Positions 36,328 through 44,569 are shown, counted from the first letter of the stretch. The stretch is DNA of 64,000 nt from CBDFHV01 sp965247705 (GCA_965247705.1 CBDFHV010000082.1:62001-126000); one strand, 5' to 3'. A program made the numbers and translations. The notes: generated by a model not told the origin, from the letters alone.

Positions 36328-36426
36328 CTAGTGTTGCGATTCTAACATTTGGTTCCTGAGCCCGGGGGTGAAGGTCGCAGTTTGCGTAGATTTAATGGGA
36401 ACGAAATGTCTCGATCGGAACACTAG
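36328..36426. repeat. 99-bp CTAG-bounded palindromic element (MITE-like)
   Basis: It begins CTAGTGTTGCGATTC and ends with the inverse of CTAGTGTTCCGATCG. Over 29 bases the two ends match at about 23 positions. The left end also resembles the 36-bp ends of the 327-bp element at 51596 (shared CTAGTG, TCTAACA, TGGT). There is no coding capacity. It lies between convergent genes. The rest of the 36221-36452 gap holds nothing recognisable apart from this and the adjacent fragment. Confidence 0.6.
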
Positions 36427-36456
36427 TAGTCCAAATCTAACAGATGGTACCCCTAG
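36423..36456. repeat. Truncated end of the 51596-type MITE
   Basis: From 36427, TAGTCCAAATCTAACAGATG continues as GGTACCC. This matches bases 5-30 of the 51596 element with one mismatch, and CTAG is present at both ends (36423-36426 and 36453-36456). It touches the 99-bp element and supplies the stop codon of the DUF924 gene. Confidence 0.65.
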
Positions 36457-37016
36457 AAGGTCGAACCGGGCTCGGCGAGGAATTCCGCCTCCTCGGCCGT
36501 TGTTTCGCGGCCCAGCACCCCGTTGCGATGGGGGAAACGGCCGAAGCGGCGGATGATCTTCAGATGGCGCACGGCCGACTCCCGGGCCTCTGGGTCGTCG
36601 CCGCGGAGAATGAACAGGTCCACGCAGCGCTGCTGGTCCTCGAGGGACTCGCTGTGCATCAAGGGCAGGTAGAGGAAGCGCCGGCGTTCCGTATCCAGTG
36701 CTCGGTCATGGCCGCGGGCCACCGCCTCGGTGGTCAGGGCCCGCGCCGCCTCGTCGGTGGCATAGGCCTGGGCGTGGTCGCGGAACATGTTGCGGGGAAG
36801 CTGATCCAGCAGCACGATCAGGGCCAGCACGCCATCCGAGGTGGGCGGCCAGCCGTCCAGGTTGCCACCGGCGGCCCGCTCGTAGTCGGCGAGGAACCGG
36901 TCGCGGATGGCGGTATCGAAAGCCAGGTCCTTGACGAACCACTTGGCCGTGACCTCGGTGGAGAACCAGAAGTCAAGAATGGCGGCGGCGCGGCTTGCGG
37001 CGTCATCGGCCGTCAC
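36453..37016 (-). CDS. DUF924 family protein
   Basis: The protein has 187 residues from GTG at 37016, overlapping the stop of the small upstream gene (GTGA). DUF924 signatures are visible: ILDFWF near the N-terminus, KWFVKD, LALIVLLDQLPRNMFRD, FLYLPLMHSESLEDQQRCV and HLKIIRRFGRFPHRNGVLGRETT, then EEAEFLAEPGSTF at the C-terminus. It is an all-helical TPR-like fold; the biological role is unknown. The stop codon lies in the CTAG of an adjacent repeat fragment. Confidence 0.9.
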   Translation of the reverse strand: MTADDAASRAAAILDFWFSTEVTAKWFVKDLAFDTAIRDRFLADYERAAGGNLDGWPPTSDGVLALIVLLDQLPRNMFRDHAQAYATDEAARALTTEAVARGHDRALDTERRRFLYLPLMHSESLEDQQRCVDLFILRGDDPEARESAVRHLKIIRRFGRFPHRNGVLGRETTAEEAEFLAEPGSTF

Positions 37017-37201
37017 GCCTCGGTTGGTCCCTCGGTCACTTCGCCGCCGGGATTCTGTTCTACCAGTTCGGCCACCCGATCATAGGTCACCGCGCTGTTG
37101 TTGAGCGACTGCTGAAGTTCGGAGTGCTCGCCACCGATGCGGCGGAAAAACTCGGCAGCGTGCCTCAGGAGCTGGGCCGCCATTTCGGCGTTGGTCGGCA
37201 T
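37013..37201 (-). CDS. Small conserved-looking protein, 62 residues
   Basis: It has 62 residues from ATG at 37201, with GGAG 8 nt upstream. It is predicted mostly helical (EMAAQLLRHAAEFFRRIGGE) with a flexible acidic tail. Its TGA overlaps the GTG of the DUF924 gene, so the two form an operon. The family is not recognised. The 270 bp upstream (37202-37471) contain no gene I can support. Confidence 0.6.
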   Translation of the reverse strand: MPTNAEMAAQLLRHAAEFFRRIGGEHSELQQSLNNSAVTYDRVAELVEQNPGGEVTEGPTEA

Positions 37202-37471
37202 CTGGTGTTCTCCGTGCCTTGCGACGCCGCGACCCTACCATCCTCCGCCGGACAGCGCCACCCGACCTCCTCGCCAAGCCTGAATACACGCCACACGCGT
37301 ACCTTCATGACGAAGGGAAATGGGCGTATGGGGCGGCTGAGGTGGCCAGTGGACGATGTGGGCTGCCACCGGTAGAATTCGACCAGCAAGATGACACGGC
37401 ACCCGCGTGTCGAATATCGGCCCTTCGCGTTCCGTCAAACCGCCGTGCTCGGGGATGATCGCTGGACTACC

Positions 37472-37918
37472 ATGACCACAGTGAAGCAGATGCGCGGCGC
37501 TGACGGCGTTCTCGCGCAAGACGCCGAAGGAGTACTCCCGGAAAGCGACGACACCGGGCCCCCGAGTTCGAGCCGGCGGTCCGACACGCCATGGCGACCA
37601 CCGATTGCCCTATGGCATTTGTACTTGCTGATTCTGCTCACCAGCGGAGTCTACATCTTTTTTTGGACCGCACGCGTGGCGGGGGACATGCGACGCCATG
37701 TGAATGACGAAATCAGACCTTGGCATTACGTCGCGGGCCTATTGATACCGATCGCGGGGCTATTCGTGGTCCATAAACAGGCCAGCCAGATCCGACAATT
37801 GAATGACCGCGTCGATCAACGGATTGGACCGCCACCCTGGGTTATCGTGATCCTGACGTTGGTGGTGACCGTACTTCCCGAGATGGCGGAGAAGCTGTTG
37901 GACCAAGAGGTGTGGTAG
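37472..37918 (+). CDS. DUF4234-like membrane protein (probably the N-terminal part of a broken gene)
   Basis: It has 148 residues from ATG at 37472. A disordered 60-residue leader is followed by three hydrophobic helices (LWHLYLLILLTSGVYIFFW, WHYVAGLLIPIAGLFVV, WVIVILTLVVTVLPEM). The LTSGVYIFFWTARVAGDM segment resembles DUF4234. The ORF ends at a TAG (37916-37918), and the same reading frame continues immediately into another transmembrane helix without a good start codon. I therefore suspect a nonsense mutation in a longer gene, not two genes. Confidence 0.65.
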   Translation: MTTVKQMRGADGVLAQDAEGVLPESDDTGPPSSSRRSDTPWRPPIALWHLYLLILLTSGVYIFFWTARVAGDMRRHVNDEIRPWHYVAGLLIPIAGLFVVHKQASQIRQLNDRVDQRIGPPPWVIVILTLVVTVLPEMAEKLLDQEVW

Positions 37919-38567
37919 CTGGAAACCGCAACCTTCCTTCTGTTCGTGGCGCTTATTGCGATCCCGTGGCTTCTGATGCAGCGCCAACTCAATTGCTTCA
38001 AACTTGCCTTGAGCGGCGCCCGCTGGTCCGGCCGGCCGTTTCATTTCTCCAAGCTGCAGTACCTTGCTCTGTCGCCCGGCGTTGTTGCCGTTGGGCTCTT
38101 CGCCTTCGTGAGTCACGAGAATCTGCTTCGCGAGTGGGGCGATCATCTGGGACCCGGTGAGACCGTTTCCGGCACCAGCGGCCTGTATGTGCTCAGCCCC
38201 CCGGACGATGGCTGGGTTCGCGTCAAACCCGGCACCATTGAAGAGGAAACGGACTTGGAGCTCTATGGGTCCAGCACGGAGACCTGGGTCGTCGCCTACG
38301 TCAACTGCGGCGCCGGCATGGGAATGGATTATCTGGTTGAATTCCGACAAAATCAGATCCAAGCCGAAGTCGACGATTTCTCGGTTTCCGAAGAACGGCT
38401 GATTATGCCCGGCAAGCTTCTGCCCGTGTCTTACGCGCACTATTCGGGAAAATTGCCTGTCACGGCTGAAAAGCAAACATGGTGGGTCGCGACGATCGTG
38501 ACAGACGACGCCAGTATCGAAGTCATTGCCGGTGTAGCGCACCCGGTTCCTTGGACACAAGTTTGTC

Positions 38568-39473
38568 TCACGCGGCGGGCCTGATTGAGATCGCGGCGTG
38601 CCACGCCTGACGAGCTTGAGCGGGGCTCAGGTAGCCGTTCTTTTCGACGATCCACTGGGCATTGTAGAGTTCGACGAAGTCGCGGACGGCGTCCCGCAGC
38701 TCCGCGATGTTGCGGTAGATGCGACCATGGATGATCTGTTCCTTCAGCGTGCGATTGAACCGCTCGGCGACGCCGTTGGTCTGGGGCTCGGCGACGAAGG
38801 CGTAGGACGGCTGGATGCCCCAGAACTTGATCTGGTTGGTGAAGTGGTCCGACAGATACTGGGAGCCGTGATCCATCCGCAAGGCCAGCCCCCGAGCCGC
38901 GCCGGCCGCGGTCGAGCCATACAGCCCGGCAAGCCCCATGGAGATCGGCTGCAGGGCGGCGAAGCGGTCGCCGCGCTTGCAGACATGCCAGCCGACACAC
39001 TCGGCGTTCCAATGCTCGACGGCGGTGAAGATCCAGCCCCAGCCGTCGTCCACCGTGAACACCCGAACGCCATCGGTGCCCCACATGAGGTTCGGGGCAT
39101 GAGTGATGATCTCACCGTCATGGGGATTGCCGCCACGGCGGCGGCAGCGATGGGGCGAGAGCAGATTGTTCTCGCGCATCAGGCGGAGCACCCGCTTGCG
39201 GGCAACCCGGATGTCGCGACAGACCCGAAGCCGAGCCCAGACCTTGCGGTAGCCCTCGCCCTCCCAGGGCGATGCCTCCAGGTCGGCTTCGATCGCCACC
39301 AGCAGCGCCTGGTCCGAGATCGCGGGCTTCGGTCCCCGACGCTTTGCCGGCGGCTGCTCGGCGTGCTGGCCGGAGGTCACGGCGTAGAACGAGGAGCGGG
39401 CCATGCCCCAGGCGGCGCAGACCCGCCGCAGGCCGCAGGCCAGACCCGTGCCGGGCGAGGTGGCGGCACTCAT
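38568..39473 (-). CDS. IS3-family transposase OrfB (rve integrase core)
   Basis: The protein has 301 residues; its ATG overlaps the orfA stop (ATGA). After an HTH_21-like segment (GEGYRKVWARLRV...VARKRVLRLMRENNL) comes the rve DDE core: MWGTDGVRVFTVDDGWGWIF (first Asp), LRMDHGSQYLS (second Asp) and EPQTNGVAERFNRTLKEQI (Glu). The gene is intact. In this family OrfB is usually made as an OrfAB fusion by -1 frameshifting; no slippery sequence was identified with confidence here. Confidence 0.92.
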   Translation of the reverse strand: MSAATSPGTGLACGLRRVCAAWGMARSSFYAVTSGQHAEQPPAKRRGPKPAISDQALLVAIEADLEASPWEGEGYRKVWARLRVCRDIRVARKRVLRLMRENNLLSPHRCRRRGGNPHDGEIITHAPNLMWGTDGVRVFTVDDGWGWIFTAVEHWNAECVGWHVCKRGDRFAALQPISMGLAGLYGSTAAGAARGLALRMDHGSQYLSDHFTNQIKFWGIQPSYAFVAEPQTNGVAERFNRTLKEQIIHGRIYRNIAELRDAVRDFVELYNAQWIVEKNGYLSPAQARQAWHAAISIRPAA

Positions 39474-39880
39474 CGCCGCGACCTCCGCCGCCCCAAAGGG
39501 CCGAAGGTCTCCGTCTTGGCCTCCAGCAGTTCCACCTGCATGGTCAACTCTCCGATCCGCTTCATGGCGCTATCCAGTTCCGCCTGCACCGGATCGCCCT
39601 TGCGTTGCTTGAGCGAGGCGTCGATCCCGCCGATCGCTTTCTCACGCCACTGCTCGAGCCGGAAGATCTCTACGCCCAACTGGCGCGACAGAAGTTGCAC
39701 CGGCTCGTCACGCAAAAGCCGCAGAACGACCTCACGCTTGCGCGCCACCGTCCATCGCTGGCCAAGTCCCAGCGGGCCTGCCGGCAAAGCCTGTCCTGGG
39801 GAAAACGTGGACGAGCCAAGCTCGCCCGCATTTACCACAGGCCCATCAACAGCAACTTTCTTCTCAAAATTATCGGTCAT
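39470..39880 (-). CDS. IS3-family transposase OrfA (HTH)
   Basis: The protein has 136 residues from ATG at 39880, chosen because AAGGAGG lies 8 nt upstream; a GTG at 39901 is inside the terminal repeat. It contains a helix-turn-helix (RWTVARKREVVLRLLRDEPVQLLSRQLGVEIFRLEQWRE) and a C-terminal leucine zipper-like stretch (IGELTMQVELLEAKTE), typical of IS3 OrfA. It binds the IS ends and helps form the transposase. Confidence 0.88.
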   Translation of the reverse strand: MTDNFEKKVAVDGPVVNAGELGSSTFSPGQALPAGPLGLGQRWTVARKREVVLRLLRDEPVQLLSRQLGVEIFRLEQWREKAIGGIDASLKQRKGDPVQAELDSAMKRIGELTMQVELLEAKTETFGPLGRRRSRR

Positions 39881-40041
39881 GTTCCGGTCCTCCTTGGACA
39901 CTTCGATTAAGCCAATTCTGTGTCCAAGGAAATCGGGTCCGACTCAGAAGTCATTGCCGGCAGCACGCGGGGAGCGATCGTCGACGCCGGCATGGAAAGG
40001 CTGGTCAAGAGCACTCGTATCACTGAGGAATCAGGCGAGCC

Positions 40042-42003
40042 ATGTGGCGTAAAATAGCGTTCCTTTTCGTTCTCGCGGCATGGCTTCCAGCGTTGGCCGA
40101 CGCCGATGACGCGGAGCAACTGAAGTACGCCGGCATTCCGGTAGAGTTTGCCCAATGGGCACCCAAGGATCCGACGTTCGCTTATTCGGACCTGGACATA
40201 TCGCCCCAACGCCGAGAGGCGCTGCGCGGAAAGGAACTGCCGTACCTCGAGCGGCTTTTCAAGGTCCGCATCCAGCGACTTCCGGACGGCAGCATCGAGG
40301 AAACGATCAGCGTTGCGCGGCTGTTCATGACCCAGGCCGGAATCGCCAATTACGGAAATTTGGAATTCTGGGTCGATGCTTCCAGTCAAACCGCGACCAT
40401 CGAGCAGGCCTACGCCCTGCTTCCTGGCGGTCGGCGGGTCAGTGTGGAACCGCAGGCGATTCAGCTGGTCGCCGACAGCACGGATGACATCTTCACGGAC
40501 TCGTTTCAGGCCATTGTCCCGTTTTCTGGCCTTGTGCCGAAAGCCATGACGGTGCTGGTGGTGAAAATCCGGCAGGAGGGAAGCGCCAGGCCGTTGCCCT
40601 GGTCGAGGGTCTATCGCCCGCAATGGCTGGTACCGTTGGAGGAGTTCGATTTCCACCTCGCTTGGTCCGCAAACAGTGCGCCGCCGCAGTGGCAAAGCGA
40701 CTACGAACGGTTGACGTGCGAGCCTGTCGGTGATCGTTCCGTCCACTGCTTCGCTTTGGAAAACCCAGCCTATCCACGCGACCCACATGTACGATACCGC
40801 GACGCCGTTCCCTCGTTGATCGTGGCTGAGAAAACCACATGGGGCGGTTTAGCGCGGCAAGTGCGCGCCTTGGTCGACTCCGCGCTAAGCGATGATCCAA
40901 GCCTGCAGGGAACCCTTGACAAGCTCCTCGAGGGAACCGGGGGGGACCCGGAACGCCTGGACCGAATACATCAATTCGTGAGCCAGGACATCCGTTACGT
41001 CGGATTGGAACAGGGCGTTGGGGATGTCGTCCCTCGGCCCACCAATCTAACGCTTCGGCGCCGCTACGGTGACTGCAAGGATAAGACCACGCTCTTCGTC
41101 GATCTCGCGCAACGAGCCGGGTTCGACGTCTATCCGGTACTCACGTCGAGCACGCGATCGGACCCGGCCAAGCTGTTGATACCGGCGGCCGGCTATTTCG
41201 ACCACATGGTGGCCTGTGTCGTCATCGCCGCAGACAAAGAGCAATGCGTGGATCTGACCGATCCTTACGGCCCATACGCCTCCCTGTCTGGCTATGTGCA
41301 GGGGGCGATTCGGCTCGACCTCATCGACGGCCCCTCGGCTCCAAGGACTCTGCCGGTGACCCCGTATCTGCGGACGATAGAAGTGGAAACGGTTACGCAC
41401 GTGAAACGCGATGGCTCGATCGAGGAACGCCAGACAAGGACTTATTTGGGCCAGCATGCGGCAAGCCTGAGGTCAACCTTGCAGCCGATGAGTCAATCGG
41501 AAAGGCAAAAATGGATCCTGGATCGATATCATGAGACCGTGAACGACACGGTGAACCCTACTTTCGACGTAGCGGGGATCGACGATGTGCGGTCGCCGAT
41601 CGCGATCCGTTCCTTAACCCTGTTTCCCATCTTCAATCCCGGCGCGACCATCTATGCGGAATACCCAACGGAACTTGCCCGTGCGCCGCAACAACTAAAG
41701 ACAGGAAACACGGCTCACGAATATTCGTTTTCCGGAGTCAGCTATCGCGGCAATTCCCTCTTTTATCTACCGATGGGCAAGCGGGCTACTTTTGCAGGAC
41801 CGAAACTGAATTTCAAAACGCCATTTGGAACGCTGCATCGCGATTACCAGATGTCGAGCGCCGGCGTTCGCGTCTCTACGGAATTGTCGATGCCAAGGGC
41901 GACCATTCCGTTGGACGCGATTCCCAGGTTCAATCGATTCCTGGATTATATCGCTCAAAACGCGAAGATCTGGTTTTCAATGGTGTCGACGGCGGAACCC
42001 TGA
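40042..42003 (+). CDS. DUF3857 / transglutaminase-like exported protein
   Basis: The protein has 653 residues with a signal peptide (WRKIAFLFVLAAWLPALADA). The DUF3857 domain covers about residues 50-250. The transglutaminase-like domain (about 280-420) has the full triad: C345 in RRRYGDCKDKTT, H388 in GYFDHMVACV and D404 (or D407) in CVDLTDPYG. A beta-rich C-terminal domain follows. Family members are periplasmic or surface cysteine transferases/peptidases of uncertain substrate. Its ATG overlaps the 3' end of the broken membrane gene, so the two were once co-translated. Confidence 0.85.
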   Translation: MWRKIAFLFVLAAWLPALADADDAEQLKYAGIPVEFAQWAPKDPTFAYSDLDISPQRREALRGKELPYLERLFKVRIQRLPDGSIEETISVARLFMTQAGIANYGNLEFWVDASSQTATIEQAYALLPGGRRVSVEPQAIQLVADSTDDIFTDSFQAIVPFSGLVPKAMTVLVVKIRQEGSARPLPWSRVYRPQWLVPLEEFDFHLAWSANSAPPQWQSDYERLTCEPVGDRSVHCFALENPAYPRDPHVRYRDAVPSLIVAEKTTWGGLARQVRALVDSALSDDPSLQGTLDKLLEGTGGDPERLDRIHQFVSQDIRYVGLEQGVGDVVPRPTNLTLRRRYGDCKDKTTLFVDLAQRAGFDVYPVLTSSTRSDPAKLLIPAAGYFDHMVACVVIAADKEQCVDLTDPYGPYASLSGYVQGAIRLDLIDGPSAPRTLPVTPYLRTIEVETVTHVKRDGSIEERQTRTYLGQHAASLRSTLQPMSQSERQKWILDRYHETVNDTVNPTFDVAGIDDVRSPIAIRSLTLFPIFNPGATIYAEYPTELARAPQQLKTGNTAHEYSFSGVSYRGNSLFYLPMGKRATFAGPKLNFKTPFGTLHRDYQMSSAGVRVSTELSMPRATIPLDAIPRFNRFLDYIAQNAKIWFSMVSTAEP

Positions 42004-42073
42004 ACCTGGCCGTCTCTACGCCCGGGTCATTGGTGCTACGACCCCGGCTCCCCGGGCCTGGTACCGTCGGCCT

Positions 42074-43129
42074 TCATACCGCCGTCGAGGCGTCTTCGGA
42101 CGGTCCCATCAGATAGTCCGATATCTGGACTTCCTTGCCGACATCCGCGTAGTCGCCGGCGGCGCGCTTGCGCCGAAACTCGCCCCAATCGATTCCGTGG
42201 TACCGCTTGGGCAGACGGGCGCATTCGAGCGGCTCGATCAGCGATTCGTAGGACGGATTGAAAAAGAACGGGATCGAGTATCTGTCGACATGTTCCATGG
42301 CGGCGGCGCGATGCAAGGCGGCGCGGTATTCGTCGTTCGACCACACCTGCACCATGTCGCCGATATTGATGACGAAGGCCCCGTCGACGGGTTGGACAAC
42401 GTGCCAAAGCCCGTCCTTGAACACTTGCAGGCCGCCGACGTCATCTTGCATGAGGACCGTCACCGCGCCCGCGTCGGAGTGATGGTGGACGCCGAGGTCG
42501 GCGCCGGACCGATCGACCTCGGGAAGGTCCGACAGGGGATCTTCGACCGGATAGTAGTTGAGCCGGAGGAAGCTCGTGTGTCGCGGTTCGAAGCAATCGG
42601 CCAACCGGTTCTTCGGCAGGCCGAGACTGATGCAAACGGCCTCCAGCATGGTCATCGACAACCGCTCGCAGGCCTTGAAATGAGCCCGCATCGCCGAACG
42701 AAACGCCGGCTGGGCCCCAGGCCACGGTGTCGCGCCGGAAAACGGGTCGCCGGACACCGACCCCATTTCGACCTCCGGGCCGATATCGAAAATCTCCTTC
42801 TTGTCGCGCCGGTTCTTCGTCAACTCGCGGTCGAAGTAGCCCCATGGATTGTCGCTGGAGCGTTCCAGCGCCCGTTTCGCGTCTCTCGGCAGGGCGAAGA
42901 AGTCGGTAACCACCCGCCATACACGCTGCAGGTGGGTCGCTTCGATGCCGTGGTTGACGATCTGGAAGAACCCCCAATCGCGGCACGCGTCGCCGATTTC
43001 CTCGGCCACCCGCGCCACGGTCGCGGGCTCGTGCATGCCGGCGGCGCCGCCCAAGTCAATGACCGGAACGGACTGCCTCACGTCGTCGCTTCGGGCGACC
43101 GGCGCCTGATCCGGATTCGGGGTTGTCAT
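42074..43129 (-). CDS. 2-oxoglutarate/Fe(II) dioxygenase, isopenicillin N synthase family
   Basis: The protein has 351 residues from ATG at 43129. The N-terminal DIOX_N domain (VPVIDLGGA...ACRDWGFFQIVNHGIE) precedes the double-stranded beta-helix with iron ligands in HHHSDAGAVTVLMQD (H-x-D, about 214-216) and ALHRA (distal His, about 272), plus the RYSIPFFF arginine-x-serine for 2-oxoglutarate. The catalytic set is complete. Such enzymes hydroxylate or cyclise small molecules; the substrate is unknown. It is convergent with the DUF3857 gene. Confidence 0.88.
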   Translation of the reverse strand: MTTPNPDQAPVARSDDVRQSVPVIDLGGAAGMHEPATVARVAEEIGDACRDWGFFQIVNHGIEATHLQRVWRVVTDFFALPRDAKRALERSSDNPWGYFDRELTKNRRDKKEIFDIGPEVEMGSVSGDPFSGATPWPGAQPAFRSAMRAHFKACERLSMTMLEAVCISLGLPKNRLADCFEPRHTSFLRLNYYPVEDPLSDLPEVDRSGADLGVHHHSDAGAVTVLMQDDVGGLQVFKDGLWHVVQPVDGAFVINIGDMVQVWSNDEYRAALHRAAAMEHVDRYSIPFFFNPSYESLIEPLECARLPKRYHGIDWGEFRRKRAAGDYADVGKEVQISDYLMGPSEDASTAV

Positions 43130-43266
43130 CAGGGCGTGCTCCCCATGCTCGGTCCCTTCCGAACGCAAAGACTAATCTTCGGTCGGCAAAAAATCTACGT
43201 GCCCCGCCGCTGATTTCGATAGAGCCCCGAGCCTTGTGCCGTCGCCGGAGCGACTCCCGGGCCCCT

Positions 43267-43710
43267 TCAGTAGCGCATGCGCACGGTGACGAGACCGCCT
43301 TCGTCAGCGATGTCGAAAGCGGCGGCTTCAAAGCGGGGCGGTCTCAGGAACGGCCGGACGCCGCCGCTGAACGCGTAGCCCTCGAGAGGAATTCCCAACA
43401 GCCCCTGGTCGAACTTGCCGTTACCGTTTTCGTCGTGGAAGACGGCTAAGGCATAGCGACCTGGGGGCAGGGTCTCGAACACGTGGCGCGCTTCGCGGCC
43501 TTCGGCGTCGACCCGTACTTCGCTGCGAATGCCGTCACTGGAAGGAAAGGCCTCCGCCCGATCGTAGAGGGCGATGTGGACGCGGCCCGCATTCGAGCGC
43601 AATTCGGTGACGACCACCTCGAGGCGCGTGGGGTATGCGCCGGTACCAACGCCGCTGGCCGCGACCAGGGCGGTGGCGATGAGGAAGGAAAGGTGCGATC
43701 GGAAGCGCAT
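43267..43710 (-). CDS. DUF2141 exported protein
   Basis: The protein has 147 residues from ATG at 43710. A signal peptide (MRFRSHLSFLIATALVAASG) is followed by a single beta-sandwich domain with the DUF2141 hallmarks: VHIALYDRAEAFPSS, LPPGRYALAVFHDENGNGKFD (a calcium-loop-like DxNxxGxxD) and LGIPLEGYAFS. It is periplasmic and of unknown function. Confidence 0.85.
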   Translation of the reverse strand: MRFRSHLSFLIATALVAASGVGTGAYPTRLEVVVTELRSNAGRVHIALYDRAEAFPSSDGIRSEVRVDAEGREARHVFETLPPGRYALAVFHDENGNGKFDQGLLGIPLEGYAFSGGVRPFLRPPRFEAAAFDIADEGGLVTVRMRY

Positions 43711-43741
43711 GGCGGCCCTTGGCGACGCGGCGGCAACGGCG

Positions 43742-43972
43742 TCAGACTCGGATGTTGATGTAGTAGCCCCGTGGCACGTTCGCTCGGGGTATTTCATCGC
43801 CGCCCAGCAGGGTTTCCAGGCGAGTCACGGCGCGTTGAACCTGATTCGTATCCTTGCGCTCGCTGACGGCGGCCCGGTTCGACGCCTCGCGGGCCTGGCC
43901 ATAACTGCTACGTTCGGTACGCTCGAGAGCGACCGGCGAGAGGGCGGCAGGGAGGGGCGGCGACTGTTCCAT
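43742..43972 (-). CDS. Small hypothetical protein, 76 residues
   Basis: It has 76 residues from ATG at 43972. It is rich in Arg, Glu and Ala and ends with PRANVPRGYYINIRV, which looks like a constrained C-terminus. No signal or membrane segment is present. It has no clear Shine-Dalgarno. It lies 31 bp before the DUF2141 start on the same strand. The call rests on coding-like composition and the absence of a better frame. Confidence 0.5.
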   Translation of the reverse strand: MEQSPPLPAALSPVALERTERSSYGQAREASNRAAVSERKDTNQVQRAVTRLETLLGGDEIPRANVPRGYYINIRV

Positions 43973-44008
43973 GGCGGGTAGCTTGACTCGCCAGTGGTTA
44001 ACGCTTCC

Positions 44009-44569
44009 TCAAGCACCGTCTCGGTGAACGGCCGTCTGCACGGATGTTTCGCGAAACCGTTCCAGACCCCATCGAATGCTGGGGAACGAAAGATCGGCCC
44101 ACGGAATGCGGTCCCACTCAAACAGCGCCACCACCTGGCTTTCCGGTCCGGGGGCGTAACCGGGGCCGGTCATGCGGGCGCGATAGATGACGTAGAGCTG
44201 GCTGATCCGGGGGATCTCGTAAAGGCCGACCAAGCCGTCCACCTCAATGGTGGCCTGGGCTTCTTCCCACACCTCGCGCAGGGCGCCGGCTTCGGTGGTC
44301 TCGTTCAATTCCAGGTAGCCGGCCGGGATGGTCCAGCTGCCGATGCGCGGCGGGATGGCGCGCTTGCACAGCAGCACCCGGCCTTCCCAGGTGCAGACGG
44401 CACCGACGACGACCTTTGGGTTGTCGTAGCGGATGAAGCCGCAATCCACGCAGACCATTCGGGACTGGGAGTCGCCCTCCGGCACCGTTTCAACGAAAGC
44501 GCCACTTCCGTCGCTGGAGCCAATTTCGTTCGAGCCAACGTCGTTGGAGCCAATGTCGTTCGAGCCCAT
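44009..44569 (-). CDS. Nudix hydrolase with zinc-ribbon and repetitive N-terminus
   Basis: The protein has 186 residues from ATG at 44569. The N-terminus is a 15-bp tandem repeat translated as GSNDI/GSNDV/GSNEI/GSSDG. It is followed by half a zinc ribbon (CVDCGFIRYDNPK) and the Nudix box GYLELNETTEAGALREVWEE, with Gln where the box usually has its second Gly. This is the NUDT14/NadC-like ADP-ribose/NADH pyrophosphatase type. A longer upstream start is possible (to 44653) but adds poor sequence. The substrate is uncertain. Confidence 0.82.
   Translation of the reverse strand: MGSNDIGSNDVGSNEIGSSDGSGAFVETVPEGDSQSRMVCVDCGFIRYDNPKVVVGAVCTWEGRVLLCKRAIPPRIGSWTIPAGYLELNETTEAGALREVWEEAQATIEVDGLVGLYEIPRISQLYVIYRARMTGPGYAPGPESQVVALFEWDRIPWADLSFPSIRWGLERFRETSVQTAVHRDGA
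44507..44566 (-). repeat. 15-bp tandem repeat inside the Nudix gene
   Basis: There are four units of GGCTCNAACGAC plus RTT (minus strand), the last one diverged, encoding Gly-Ser-Asn-Asp/Glu-Ile/Val. The unit length keeps the frame, so copy-number change would alter only the N-terminal linker. Confidence 0.75.

Larger units (their letters stand above)
38533..39946 (-). mobile_element. IS3-family insertion sequence with 14-bp flanking direct repeat
   Basis: It is 1414 bp with TG...CA termini. The left end TGTAGCGCACCCGGTTCCTT and the right end (reverse complement) TGAGTCGGACCCGATTTCCT both continue into GGACACA, giving imperfect 28-bp inverted repeats. It carries orfA and orfB on the minus strand. 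GAAGTCATTGCCGG abuts both ends (38519-38532 and 39947-39960), far longer than the 3-5 bp usually made by IS3 elements. It disrupts the membrane-protein gene on the plus strand. Confidence 0.9.
37919..40057 (+). pseudogene. C-terminal part of the membrane protein, split by an IS3-family insertion
   Basis: The frame continues from the TAG at 37916 with ETATFLLFVALIAIPWLLM (a membrane helix), a second helix (YLALSPGVVAVGLFAFV) and an exported beta-rich domain. At 38532 it is interrupted by the IS. It resumes at 39947 through the duplicated 14 bp and ends at TAG 40055-40057. Removing the IS and one copy of the repeat restores ...DDASIEVIAGSTRGAIVDAG... to a clean stop that overlaps the next gene's ATG by 16 bp. 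A GTG at 37946 could start a separate product, but it lies inside the helix. The original function is unknown. Confidence 0.75.

Noticed and set aside
37946..38584. Independent 212-residue membrane protein starting at GTG 37946
   Set aside because: The start lies within a membrane helix, the frame joins the upstream gene across a single TAG, and the last 17 codons are IS DNA.
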